From: Isoetes taiwanensis
Taxonomy: Eukaryota > Streptophyta > Lycopodiopsida > Isoetales > Isoetaceae
Length of the DNA: 64,000 bases
Assembly: GCA_021234155.1 (NCBI GenBank)
Contig: JAJEKV010000180.1
Location: forward strand, 432,001-496,000
Reading direction: 5' to 3'
Part shown: in pieces, positions 47,125 through 59,500 of the stretch
How the letters are laid out: each line of letters starts with the position of its first letter
How positions within the stretch are numbered: the first letter of the stretch is position 1
Position numbers and translations under genes: made by a program
Notes under the pieces: generated by a model
Seen by the model: the letters and a program-made list of their open reading frames with translations, nothing else
The model's database searches: none
What the model was told of the DNA's origin: nothing

Positions 47125-50103
47125 TTAGTCATTCTTTTGCGGTAATTTGTGATTATAGACTTCTGGATAGTTAGCAACAAGGGCGAGTGGAAGTTCTACA
47201 TTGTTGTTGGACCAAAGCTGAACCTTAGGCATAGAAGCTTCAGAAAAAGTGGTTGAAGTACAGTCTGTTAGAGCATCCATGGTGAACAAATCTACAAGTC
47301 TGGGAGAGGTATCTGCATACACAAGATACACATCTCAACTTGAACACAGTCATATGTGATTCTATAGTCATGTAATCCATTTTTTTTGCACTTGCACTTG
47401 GCAGACTGCGCTAGAACATTACATGCAGCAACAAGGTGATGATTTTTAACAACGAAGCTCCAATGTTTTCGTGGAGATGAAGACGACAACAAAACAAGAG
47501 ACAGAAAATTTCTAACCAAATGTGCATAGTACAGGAAAGCATGAAAAAAAAAAAGAAAACTATGAGCTATGATTTACCTCATCGGAACTTTCAAAGATTT
47601 CTCTTTCTTCACGATGTTTTTTTCTTTCCTTTGCAAGGGATATCAAATTTTGAGCTTCTTCAATGGAGATGCATTCAAGTGCTGACTTTGGAAAGCGGAC
47701 AATCCATTGCTTTGTATCTTCTCCAAGATCCCGATATGTGTTGACTTCATCATTTGGAGGGAAAGGAAGACGGAGACTGCCACAACCAACATGAATGAAA
47801 TCTATGTTTATAGATACGTTACCAACTCCAATAAGTACTCCATGGATAAGCTTCATAGGATCACGTTGAAAAATCTGGCCCACTCCAATTGGTTCAGCTT
47901 CATGCATCAAGCACACATGTCGGCCCGCATAAAATTCCTCTTTCACCTGCGATCACAATAGTAAGACGTGAGTTTTCAGTTTTTTAACTTGTGTATGCAT
48001 CGGAGACAAACCTCTTCGTGACATGAACGTTTAGATTTTGTAGAACTTATGCTACAATCACTAGCACGCTTTTTTCTTGGTCTATGGAGTGCATCCATCT
48101 CGGTGTCCACATTATTATTTGCATCTTCCTCGTCTTCATCGTCATCAAGTGATGCAAATCCTTTGTCAAAGCCCTTGTCCATCGCGGAGAGCGTGAAGCA
48201 CTCAGGCCATAACAATTCATCCTGTTTAAAATATTAATGTATACATAATAGACAAATTAGAATTCGTAACACTATAGCTCATGTAAGGACATTGAATGCA
48301 CATTATAGCCAATTGACAAGAAAACTTAGATATTTTTAAACACTCTATTTCTTTAAGCAGTGTGTAAAGAACATAGCAAAAGCACTCAAAATCTGAACTT
48401 TCTAAAAAAGCATTGGAGTTTCATAACATTAAGAACTTACCTCGATGGAGAGATCGCTGATCTTTTGTTGTGATGCTGTTGTACCATTTTCAAAGGGAAG
48501 GAAGGCATCTTTTCCATTATTGTTCAGACTTATAATCTGTATTTGGAGTTTCTTGTAATCATCTCCTTCAATTACATTTTTAACTTGGGCTGTTCCCACA
48601 ATAAATTCTGCAGTAGCAAAGAAGTACGGGCGCTCACAACTAGCAGAAAAAAGCTCCTCAAAGAATCTTAACTCATGTAACTCAAATGTTTTGGACGAAG
48701 CGATCAACATTACTTCAGCATCTTCTTGATAATTTCGTTCATACTGAAAATATTCAGACCTTTTCTGCAGCCGTTGTTTCTGCCCTGTAATGATCATACT
48801 TATTGTTTCACGAATAAACTTCGCGGGCACTGGATAAGATACACCTGGCCATGTTATTGGCTTGATTCTTCTACTCGCCAACAAATTAGTCACTAGTTTA
48901 TCTCTCTTTTTCCTCCATTCTTTATTTTCTTCTTGTAGCTTAAAACTTGGTAGAGTAAAAATGGGAAAAGTATCTAAAACAGCGTGTCGTATCTCCCTAT
49001 GGTTTACAACCATTTGCATCCATTGTGCATCATGCCCTGTTTTTTTCAGTGCCCTCTTACCACTTTTTACATCTTCCCCTCTACTCAATAACACAAATAC
49101 ATGGCGAGATTCTGGAACACGGTCACATCGTACCTGACCGAATTGCACAAGCATACCAGCTTCACGAGACTTTCTGTGCACAATTGGATCTTCGCCAATG
49201 ATCGTGTTCGTGGTGCCTGATAGGGGATTGCTACATGCAATTACTTTAGAAGAAATTGTGTTGGCTGTAGCTGCAGTAGACTCATCCTTCTGTTTAATTT
49301 CATCTCTAAGTCATGCAATACCAACCGCAGTGCCGTTTCCAAATCCCAATTCAATCCAATCAGCAGAAGCATATTGCAAGAATGTCATGCCAAAGACCTC
49401 ATTCTGGACAATCAAGTCTGTAATTTTTTCAGCAGGAAGAGACGAAAAACGAGCACAGACATATTGAACAACATCCATAGGCTGCCATCTTGAAACAGTA
49501 GCAATTGAAGGTATGCTCACATCCATAATCTACAATAAAAAAATAGTAATTGTGAATATCTAGTAATGGCATAGTCATCAACTGCTAAGTCACCTACTAA
49601 TCATAAATAGAATGCTTCAAATGCTAGGTCATATTCTAATCACAAATAGAATGCTTCAAATGGTTCTGAATTTTTCCAAACAAGTAACATGAAATGCAAT
49701 CTCAACAGGATTTTATCATTGTAGAGATAACCTCTTCCTTTTATTTGAGCAAGGAGATGCAAAATGCAGGAGCCTGAAAGGTATTCACTCTGCACCTCTC
49801 TAAAAAGTAACAAGCACAAATTCAAAGGTAGAGCATTCAAAATTTGAAACAACAGCAGTGCTTAAATTTGGTATTAAGCTGGCTAAAACTTATGAATGAA
49901 GCACTGGATTATGAGATATAAAGAACAATGGCATACCTGTGATTGGAATAAACGATGTAACTGTGACGTTTCTGGACAGAAGCTCTACAGGATCAAAAAA
50001 TTCGAATGAAAGAAACCCTACAGAATATTGAAACCTGAACAAAAATGGCATTCTGGCCATGTCTAACGCCTGCACCAACAGTTTCGTCCAGGTCGCCCAT
50101 CAT
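47125..50103 (-). CDS. Spliced gene with N-terminal SAM domain and a second beta-rich domain
   Basis: Minus-strand exons with matching phase-0 splice sites are 50103-50035 (donor CAG/GTTTCA), 49529-48441 (acceptor TTGTAG, donor GAG/GTAAGT), 48221-48012 (acceptor AAACAG) and 47946-47578 (acceptor GCAG, donor GAG/GTAAAT). A last exon probably ends with TAA at 47125. Early exon 2 (WQPMDVVQYVCARF to IELGFGNGTAVGIA) matches a SAM domain, a protein-interaction fold. Exon 3 is acidic then basic (DDDEDEED, RPRKKR), nuclear-signal-like. Exon 4 (IGVGQIFQRDP, IHGVLIG, PFPPNDE) resembles a DUF8039-like module, weakly. A TGA at 49311-49313 interrupts exon 2 just after the SAM domain in an otherwise open frame. 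The function is unknown. Confidence 0.65.
49530..50034 (-). other. Intron 1 of the SAM-domain gene
   Basis: Bounded by GT at 50034-50033 and AG at 49531-49530. The interior has AT-rich sequence without other features. Confidence 0.55.
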
Positions 50104-50599
50104 TAGAAGCTCGAGTCCACCGGAAGTTATTTTTCTTTCTTTTCCCCCCCTTTTTTTTTTCCTTTTTTTAGGGGGGTTGCTCCTAAAGGGCAATCGCTTG
50201 CTATGGTGGGTGGGTATACTCCAGGTATTAGCCAGTATATATCTGAATATACCTAACCTATCCACCGATGCAATGGTAGGTTATTTGCTAGTGGAGGCCT
50301 TCGTATGCTGCAAAAAGTGGCGACAAATGGCCCAAATCCGATGCATTTGCGTAATTATTGAGATAACCATGCTGGAACCTGATGTAGTCAGCTATAGTGT
50401 CTATGTGCTTCATAAGGGATGAAGGGAAATTCTTTGAACTGGAACATAATCTTGATATTAGTCCCTTTGCATTGTCATGCGAAATTTCAAGCAAAAACGC
50501 CCATCGCTTAGGGCTTCAAAAATGTTGCCAATGCTTGAAGCAATAGAGCGAAAGAATTGTTTGCCTCCATTTTTCACACAGCTCGAGCTCTAGGAAAAA

Positions 50600-51321
50600 A
50601 TATAGCAGGCAAGATAATACGATTCCTTCTTGACATCTTCTTATATATATTATCCAATTCATAGCTCCCTTGTTGAAAGAGAGCCATAACATTATTTCGT
50701 ATTAATCTGGATGTTGTTCGCAATACAAACTATATCAAGTCTCTGGATGTTGTTCGCAATACAAACTATATCAAGTCTACTTGTGATCCACTATTAACTT
50801 ACAAGTAATTGCATCAGAAACTGCAGTTTTATTGCAAAGGGTTATGGCAATGTCACCCTCGCATGCATGATGTGAATACAACACAATTTGCAAAGTTGTA
50901 GTTTCAAAAGAAAATTTGGAATTATCGTGTAGGAACTTTAGTATGGCTCATCTATCATCATCTCAAATCTACAATCTGAGAACCTTCTAGACAATCACAG
51001 GGTAGAATGTTAGCATGTTTAAGATTATTAACATTTTGGACATCTAACAATTACCAAACAATTAACAAACTAGAAAGTATTACTGCAAAGGTCTATGGCA
51101 ATGACGCCCTCTCTTGCATGATCTAGACAACAAAGAGAGCTCAAACATTTTGTGGAAGCCATTACAACGTTGATCAGTTGTGAGGAAATCGTTTCAAGTG
51201 TTGGATTCCTCGAGGCATAAGTGTTTGAAACAACTCGCAATTTACTTGTTGGGACATGAATAGAGCCTTGTTGGGACATGAAGTAGTGTAAGCTAATATC
51301 TAAGATTCCTTCTTGACATCT
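50600..51321. repeat. Interspersed repeat family copy, left of the DNA transposon
   Basis: This sequence (for example CATTACAACGTTGATCA, GAGGAAATCGTTTCAAGTGT and TTGTTGGGACATGAAGTAGT) recurs at 60800-61030 and 62940-63060. The transposon inserted into one copy. An uninterrupted version of the target (CTTCTTGACATCTTCTTATA) is present at about 50627. It has no coding content. Confidence 0.8.
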
Positions 51322-51343
51322 GGGTAAAAGCATGAAAGGGTGT
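51322..51343 (+). repeat. Left terminal inverted repeat
   Basis: 22 bases, perfect inverse complement of 60457-60478. It is followed by TACGTACATCGTAC, a palindromic GTAC-rich subterminal stretch. Confidence 0.92.
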
Positions 51344-51641
51344 ACGTACATCGTACTGAATTGAAGGACGAATTTGTGCTTTTTTGGGGTACATTTTAGA
51401 TGTACATCAAGATACTATGGTTTGTCGTTTTGTGTCAGGTATGCAATGATTGCAAGATCATCCCTGACAGTGCCCCCAAAATTCTTGGTTAACCACCGAA
51501 CCACCGAACCAATTCGAATGGATCCGTCCCTCCCTTTCCGAAATTCCCCCCTTTCACAGGACGAACACGGAACGAATTCCAGAAGCAAACACATGCCAAT
51601 TGAATCTACAAGAAATACAAATCAATTTCAATCTGTTCATG

Positions 51642-54528
51642 GAGGGTGAGAATTCCAATGGAAGTGATGGTTCTAAGCGCAAGTATGCCGACATTGGCCA
51701 GTGTTATGCCACAAAACAAATAAAGCGCAGTGTTGACAATGTCGGTGGATTGCATCCTCGCTTCTTTAAACGCTTCGGCCCGAATCAAAGATTAGTTTTT
51801 GTGCTCGCGTTTGTTGCAAGATGACAGGCTTTTTTCTTTTTTCGAACCTGTAATTGAAAATCCTTCCGAAGTTATTGATCAGAAACTTGAAAGATGGGTT
51901 TCAAGAAGTAAAGTCTGCTAATAGCAAAGATAAATTGGCTGCAAAACATTCACTGTTATCAATGATTGTTGGAAACAAAAGAGATATAAACAAGAATGTT
52001 TCTTCAAAATTGCTAAAGATACAACCAAGAAATTTATCCAAAGCTGCAAAGAAGAAGGAAGATAATGTCATTAAGTGGAGCAAATGTATGGGCTTTGGCG
52101 GGAAGGATGCCAAGATCAAATAGAATCGATGATTCAATCAAATGTCGTGTTAAGTGAATTTTGGCTTGATAATACCAAAGTTTCACCAAAGGTTAGAGAT
52201 GTCATGAAGAGGAGAACACAAGCAATACAATACCTTGATATCTCACGGGTTTGCTCTTGTAATTGAATCAATTCAGTTTTGGAGACATGCTTTCTTCCAA
52301 AATTCTTTCATGACTTTCTTCTTCAGACATTCTAGTTCTCGTTCGAAAGTGACCTGTTAATGAATACACATGGTTTTCATGAAATGTATTGCATTTTACA
52401 TTGTTTACATTTTTACATTGTTTACATAGTAGCAGATATCTTGCAGTGATGTGCTATTAGGTACTTTTTAGATGTACATCCATTAACACTTACATGTCCA
52501 TGCAGCTGCATTTACATGTACTTGAATATCAAAATTACATCATTTTACATTTTAGTGTACTTTCAGGTAATGAAGCCAAACAAATCATACATATGTACAT
52601 TAGTTGTACTAATATTGTAACATTAATGTGATGTACTAATATTGGAACATTAATTAGATGTACATTGGATGTACATTGGATGTACATTGGATGTATAGTA
52701 ACAGATCAGTGGAACTGTTGGCTGTACATTAGATGTACTGATGTACATTAGATGTACATTAGATGTACAGTAAGAGATCAGTGGAACTGTTGGATGGACA
52801 TTTTATGTGCATAGAACATACATTAAATGTACAATAGTATAGTTCAATACTCTTTTGGCATCTGGTTGCCGACATCATTTTGCTAACATGGTCTTTAATG
52901 CTTTTGTTATTGCAATCTAAGCTTTATCAACAGTTTGTATATCAGAATCCTGATACCAAAATTAAGCCTTGACGATTCGAGTATCCAAACCCGATTGCAT
53001 AAGGAAATTGAAGGAGAGAAACACATGTTGTTGTGTCAAACATGAGCAAGCGTATATGTACGTAAAGGCCTTCAATGATATGAGGAGATCCCTACATGTT
53101 AATTGCACTTGTCGCCGCAGGTCTCCGTGCATCCCAAAAAACAATGGAGTATGTCAAGCAAACAAGAAGACTTTTGATAATGTTAGTATCTTGTGGAGGT
53201 CAACGGTTTATGAAATATGTGACGGATGAATGGCATAAACTAAAATGCATCAAAGGTGAATGTGATGAATGTGGAGTGAAGAAATTAGACATCCGTCCAA
53301 ACGAGGAAGATAGAATTCAATGTGGACCGGCAAGTATATGCATATGTCAATGAGCCATCCAAAAAGGTACATCCGTATAGGCTTAGATTAGTTGATCGAG
53401 AATGACAAAGCATCTGTTTTGTTAAAGAACATGAAAAATCAGCTTGCTAAGTTTACAGATCATAACTTTACAGCACACTGGCAGAGCAAACAGTTTAAAA
53501 GATGTGTTGAGAAATGTTGTTGACTTTGCAGAGAACTACACATTGAAACCAGAGACAGAAGTGCAATCCGAGCATTGGAATCCTGATCAAATTAGTATTT
53601 TGGTCCATATTTCAATGATGAAAATAGAAGGTAAGCTTAAAAAAATAGTGCATTTCTATGTTTCAGATGACAGGAAGCATGACACTCATTTTGTGCAACA
53701 TGGTTTTAAATTACATTTGGGGTGGCTTAAGAATAATGGAGGTGGACACATAAACCTTCATTATGTGTGGTCGGATGGTTGTGCATCTCAATTCAAATCT
53801 GCACGGGCATGGTGTAGATACCATGTTGAAAATAAAATTCGAGTGATATGGAATTTCTTTGGATCTGGCCATGGGAAAGGCACACATGATGGCGAGGCTG
53901 GTATAGCAAAGTTGTGGCTTGAGAGGGAGCAGAGAAAAACAAAATGGCATGCCGCTGACAAAAAGTAAAACAACTGTGCGCTTTTAAGGGCCAAGGAATC
54001 GGATTGAAAAAGGGTGTTTTGGGAGGTTGGAAAAACAGATGTGAAACGACAAAGAAGCATTCAATTGCAAGACTTTACCCGGTACTCGCCAGATACATTC
54101 TCAGGTCAACTATAAACCCAGCAGATCCAACAAAGTTGCTATGCAGACCACTCTCGTGCTTTTGTGATGCTTGCATGAACTTCAATTGGTTGAATTGTGA
54201 GAACATTCAACATTGTGGAGAATGGTCTCTAAAAAGTTTGGAGCCCACAGATCATATTGCCTCTCGTGTTGAAGCTGAAAATGATGTGGATGTTTTGTAT
54301 GCAGAGGACGAGGCTGGTTTAGATGACACTGTAGCTGTTTCAGATGTATTTGTGTCTTTTGCAGCACCAGACAATGTGGAAGGTGTTTCATACTATGTTC
54401 TCATGTGCACCAGGGAAAAGCATGCATTGGAAGAAGATTCAATTGATGACTATGGAAATGAATACTCTGCTGGCACTAGTGTCATTGAAGGACAATATTA
54501 TGAACTAATCCCAGTACCGCCACAATAA
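51642..54528 (+). pseudogene. Putative transposase, DFAENY / SDGCASQFK / SGHGKG family, multi-exon and probably damaged
   Basis: Coding blocks appear in order. Near 51.64-51.82 kb there is a start region; 51.84-52.11 kb is basic; near 52.13-52.26 kb comes EFWLDNTKVSPKVRDV. At 52.93-53.10 kb LYQQFVYQNPD leads into a Cys-rich ERNTCCCVKHEQ segment. At 53.44-53.97 kb there is DFAENYTLKPETEVQSEHW, then a WSDGCASQFKSA box and FFGSGHGKGTHDGEAG. At 54.00-54.53 kb a domain with LSCFCDACM ends at TAA. The same motif series occurs in uncharacterised transposon-like proteins of many eukaryotes. The Asp of DFAEN, Asp of SDG and Asp/Glu of the GHGKG box are candidate catalytic acids. Some frame changes look like introns, others like lesions (for example 53.35 and 53.97 kb). 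Confidence 0.75.
52440..52850 (+). repeat. Cluster of TGTACAT-type short repeats
   Basis: Units of about 10-12 bases such as ATGTACATTGG and ATGTACATTAG repeat, with a larger duplication containing GATCAGTGGAACTGTTGG. The cluster lies in a probable intron of the transposase gene. Confidence 0.85.
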
Positions 54529-55049
54529 GTATAAACCGCCTTCCTACTAAGAATGTTTTGGTACCGCAGAATCGTGATTGGGGTTCGAATCCCATTCAAG
54601 AAAGTAAAACACAAGTCAAGGGGGCAAGCACAAAGATTTCACTTGCCGATGAAGTCCATGAGACATTGTTATCACAACTTCCAAAGAATTGTAGATGACA
54701 TGGACTAAGTCGATCCAGAGTACTTTCCGTAAATATTGTAATACTTTGTTCATATAAAAGATAAGAACTGAAGAACTGGACTACTTCAGAAGTGCATTAT
54801 GTACATCAATGTACATAAGATGTACAACAAATGTACATCTTATATACATCTGTTGTACATTCCAGAAATATTATAAAAATTTGTTAAGTGTAAGTTGATT
54901 AGAATTGAACATAAGAAAGTTGAATTGCATAAACATTAAAAATAGTTTCAGTCATGGCAAAGATAAGAAATGGACAGGTTTTCATGTACAAATGGTTGAT
55001 ATATTTATATTGTGGACATAAATACAACACACCCAAAAATGAGCATGGC
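54529..55049. other. Intergenic region between convergent transposon genes
   Basis: Non-coding, with a further TGTACAT cluster at 54795-54860. A tRNA-like B box at 54580 is isolated. Confidence 0.5.
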
Positions 55050-55433
55050 TCATAATTCATGACCAAGCTTCAAGATGTCAGTAGGAGCCTGATATCTTAT
55101 GACTATTGCATCATGTCTTCCAGCCCGCCGAGAGGCTGAAGAGATATCCTCTAAAGCAGTAGTCCATGCAGTTTCTATGGCACGTGCCACTGGCAAACCT
55201 GTCCATCCTACATGGCATGCATCTTCCAGGACAAGTGCCTTCCCCCAAGGGTTGTGCAACAAGTGATTTGCTGCCAATATACATTTCATGGTTGCTCGTT
55301 CCTCATAATTTTCAATATGCTCAACCTTTTTCCAAAGGTCAGGAACAGCAGTATAGAGGCGATAATCGGTCCCCAACCCTATGTACTTGCAGCTTGTGTT
55401 GGCTTGTGTTGCTTGCAGTTTGTGTTGGTCCAT
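55050..55433 (-). CDS. Hypothetical cargo ORF of the transposon
   Basis: An intact 127-codon minus-strand frame, rich in Ala, Leu and His (WKKVEHIENYEERATM, GWTGLPVARAIETAW), is preceded by a possible acceptor TTTGTAG just upstream of its first ATG. It may be a small gene or the last exon of the HAD-like gene upstream. I recognise no domain. It converges with the transposase gene. Confidence 0.4.
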   Translation of the reverse strand: MDQHKLQATQANTSCKYIGLGTDYRLYTAVPDLWKKVEHIENYEERATMKCILAANHLLHNPWGKALVLEDACHVGWTGLPVARAIETAWTTALEDISSASRRAGRHDAIVIRYQAPTDILKLGHEL

Positions 55434-55751
55434 TCATCTACAAAGCAAATGAAGATCACTTAATTATGTATACACACTCATAATTGTACCAATAAGAAAG
55501 ACAGTAAAAACAGAGTACTCAAGTGCAATGAACAAAAATTTTGATACATATATTCATAACATTTGAATTTGTACATCAGTCAAAGTCTGTACCAACAATG
55601 GGCCAGTCGAGAGGCCAATAACATGATGGCAGTTTCTCCATTCCTTGCTCCGTATATTGACTAAATTTAGGTAGCAGAGCACCCAAGTTGCTGCCATAGT
55701 TTGCCAAAGAAAATCTCTGTTCCACCCTTTCGATATGCTATCTGCTTTGCA

Positions 55752-56368
55752 TTAGTCATTGGATGCTCTTTTCACATAAACTATACCATCTTCATCCATT
55801 TTGAATCCATTAAGCCATGGAATGAGCTCCATGACAAGCAATCTGTCGCCAGCTAATATCGGTGTCCAAGAGAAAGGACATATGTAGCTTCCTACAGGAT
55901 TCAAAGTGGATTTGTATCTTTCGTCGTCGATCGAATCAGATGTCCATAGTACTTTCAGGTACTCTTTCCATACCACAGCCTAATGGTTTCACAAACAACC
56001 CCTTTTGAGGTTCAGTAGGGTGTTTGTGTGGCGTAGTCCAACACCGGTCCCGGCCAGAAACAAACTTCAGCTTTATGGAAAAAGCATCACAAATATGTTC
56101 CACAATTGGGTGAAGATTTTTAGAAGTGAGTGAAGACCGATGGCAACATCAAACCCTTCTCTTACAAATGCTAACAAAGGATGCTAACCCCGGCTGCAAA
56201 AAAAAAAACCCGCTTTCCTATATTAAATTGAAGCTCATCTTTCGGATCTGGCCGGTATCTTGAGTTAATATTTTCATTCTTGTGCACACTCTTGCCCAAC
56301 ACGTAATTTAAGTCAAAGATAATGAGCTTTCTCCCCGAATTAGATGATTCACCCGTCGAAGAAAACAC
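55752..56368 (-). pseudogene. FCP1/NIF-type HAD-like protein, cargo of the transposon (frameshifted)
   Basis: The frame opens at 56368 and soon reads RKLIIFDLNYVLGK, the first HAD motif of the FCP1/NIF family. The second Asp of DxDx[TV] is Asn, as in a plant subfamily with DLNG. Further blocks follow across frame changes: PGLASFV near 56185, KNLHPIVEHICDAF then KLKFVSGRDRCW near 56060-56110, and finally SIDDERYKSTLNPVGSY (55935-55885), equivalent to the IDDSPxKAxxNP motif. Known family members dephosphorylate RNA polymerase II CTD or other proteins; the Asn suggests this copy is not an active phosphatase. At least two frameshifts and one stop (55939) break it. A poly-T/GCAG acceptor-like edge lies at 56196-56210. 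Confidence 0.6.
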
Positions 56369-56555
56369 TTGAGATTCACAATTTATAATTACATTTCGTG
56401 ATCACACAATTGAGAAAACACATTGATAATTACACAATTGTTATTTGCAATGTGTAAGTGAGACAAATAAATTAATTTTTTCATTACTTATTGAGTACAA
56501 AAGCTCCGAGCATAGCTCATACAAAACCAATTTACAAACAAGTCAAAGAGACTAT

Positions 56556-59500
56556 CTACCCCATGTAGGAACAACCGCTTGTATATTCATCTCGCCTTCT
56601 ACAATTAATGCCTCCATTAGATGATCCCTCCGTGACTTGGCATAGGCATCAGTGAACCAACTGGGTGTCATCTGCATGGTGCACAAACAAATAACTAATA
56701 GGAAAATAACATGTTCTACTTATAAAAATGGAGCTTGGTCGCATCAACCACGGCATCTATGAATTTGTGCATGTAAGCCACAATGTACATGCAAGGGTTG
56801 CCGGTACTAGTTTCGGCATTTTAGGACGTAACACGAGCATCAAAGTTCTTCCTACCATGGCTTAAGCCGTTGGATCCGAGCATCATGTTATTGATCACAA
56901 GCTTATGAAACCCGCAAAATTGCAATGTGAGAATAAATCAAGCATAAGAAATTGCAATATGAGAATAATCAAATCATAAAAACAAAACGAAACTCATACT
57001 TACTTCGACCACTTTAGCATCGGGTACATAGCCTTTGACAGAGAGAGGATCTCAGATACTTGGGCTAGCTATAGATGGAAAAGAGCTTTTCACCCGACCA
57101 AAGAAGCACAAGTATTGCCAATGCCACATTTGGGCCTTGCGTAATTGGAACAAATATGTATTGGCATCTTGCAATCAAAATGCCATCCAAATTCCTTTAT
57201 GTTAGTGTTCGTGCATCATCCCCTGTTCTTGAGGGAATTCACAAAATTCTGGAAGGTGTCCTATTGAACCATAAAAACTTGTGTTTCCAATCGATGGAAG
57301 ACCGCTACAAAGGTACCGCACACAAATCCGAATACATATTAATACATAAGATGAGTGACTTAGGGAATGAAATAACATAAATATGTTGAAATGCTAGCCT
57401 ACCTCCCATAGACATCTACCATCTTAGAGGTCAAGTCCGACTTCAATGAGAACTTCGTCAACATCACTTTGAAAGATAGAGGGTGCGGGCTTAGGAGGAC
57501 AAATCCCTATAAGGAGTGAATGGAACCAACCTTTTCATCCGGTTCACTAAACTGCACAAGGAAACAACATCATTAGCAAAAGAATATATCTATTGTAATC
57601 AATTGTATATTACTCACCTTGTAAATTCATCACCGCTTCAAAGATCTTACGTGGACTGCTTGCACCTTATTTGTTATCACATCAATATTTGCTTGTAGCT
57701 CCTCTTCCTCTTCCTGTTCGGCTCACGGGATCGATCGCCTTCCTTCACGACCTGTGATCGTGTCCTATGTACAAAAAAAATGTGGTTAATTATCATAAAT
57801 CTGAGATGTTTAACAAAATTAGTTCATCTTGGACATACCTCTTTCTTGGTAGTGGTGGCACTTTTTTTCCTGGAGATTTTCTTTTCGGAGGACATTTTTT
57901 TGTTGCTGGAGATTTTGCCTGTTTTTTTTCCTCTTGGAGTTACATCACCAAAGCATTCTTTTGCCTCCTCTTTGGAGTGGACTCAACTACCAACTCAACT
58001 TCCTCTTCCCCGGTATCTCCCGGGATAAAATCTGATCTCAGTCCTTTGTAGCTTTTCCGTGTCCAACCGGCACCGCAGATGATGCTTTGACGTGTGAATC
58101 TTTCTTAGGAGCTTCTCCGCTTACTAATTTAGCACTTGGTGATGAAAGTGTTTCTGTTCGCGGCCAGATCATTGAAGGCTCGCACCCCGAACCGCTTTAG
58201 CTTTCTCAAGTGCCATCCTCTCCATTTCCTCAATTTCACTTTGCCATGTTCGAGGAGGCACTGCGGATGGTTCTATTATCGCACCGTAAATGTCATTGGT
58301 GATCCGGAGCCGAAGGTTGAGGGTCTACGATTCGGCCCCGCTTATGCTCAATAAAATCAGAAGAGAGTCGATGCAGATGGCTCAAGAACATCGACCATTA
58401 AAGCCGCTTCGGGATAGGAACAAATTTCATCTCGCAAACAAACAAATGATCTAAATTTCAATAGACATAAAAGAACATGAAAACAGAACTTAAACAATGA
58501 GAAATATCTGGTACATTCTGCTTCAACATGTACATTTCATGTACATAAAATGTACCAAATGTACGTAACTACATTTAACTGTAGCCAAATGTACATGTAC
58601 ATGTTCCTCAATGTACATAGATGTACCTCAATGCACCCAGATGTACCCAGATGTACCCAGGTATCCAGTTAGGGAATGTAGATCTATGCCCAAAAAAAGC
58701 ACATATATGTAAAAAATGCACATACTTATGAATGCATCTACATATGCACTCTAAAAATTAATGCATGTACATCTATTTGCAGATGTAGACTCCATTAGAT
58801 ACATGTACAACTGATACAACTGCAGTCCAAGCTCAAAAATAAAAGCATCAATAAACAAGCAAATATATGCCTATGTACCTCTGCTTACAGATGTACACTA
58901 AAAGTTATACATGTACAAGGAATAGCAATGCACTGAAAGCCATACATGTAGAACTATGCAGACAATAACAAATATGAATTAAGAGAAATATAAGTTTAAA
59001 TTAGTTGAGAGCAATGCATACCTTTCCAAAGCCGGAAAACCAAGCTGATTCAATGCCCTCATCCCAGATGCAACCTTTTATGCAATTAAATCTTTCATGG
59101 ACCAGATAACACAAGCGTAAGAGGCAATAAGCATCTCTGCATGGAGCTAGCAACAACAAACCCGCTTTTGCCAAAGCCTTGGCCACAACAGTACATGAAC
59201 CGAATGTGATGAATCTGCTCTATAGAAGTAGCTCCCTCAGGATGGGGGGCTCTCGTGTGCAACAATAGGTCCTGCTCTCCCCATGAAATCCAAAATCTGT
59301 GAATGCCTTTGCTGAACCAATTCAATGCAATTAAGTTTTTCCTTTGCTTGTTCAATTGAGATTTCATGCCTTTCAATTTCTTTAGTTGCTTCTTGCAAAC
59401 CAATTTCTAGCTTAGAAGAGTGCTGCTCTTTCTCATGTCTACTCATAACCAAGTCTTCCAACTTGTACTTCAACACCAAGATAACTTGATTTCCAAAGCA

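Noticed and set aside
54560-54600. tRNA-like GGGGTTCGAATCCC
   Set aside because: A B box and T-arm are present, but no A box, anticodon arm or acceptor stem could be folded around them.
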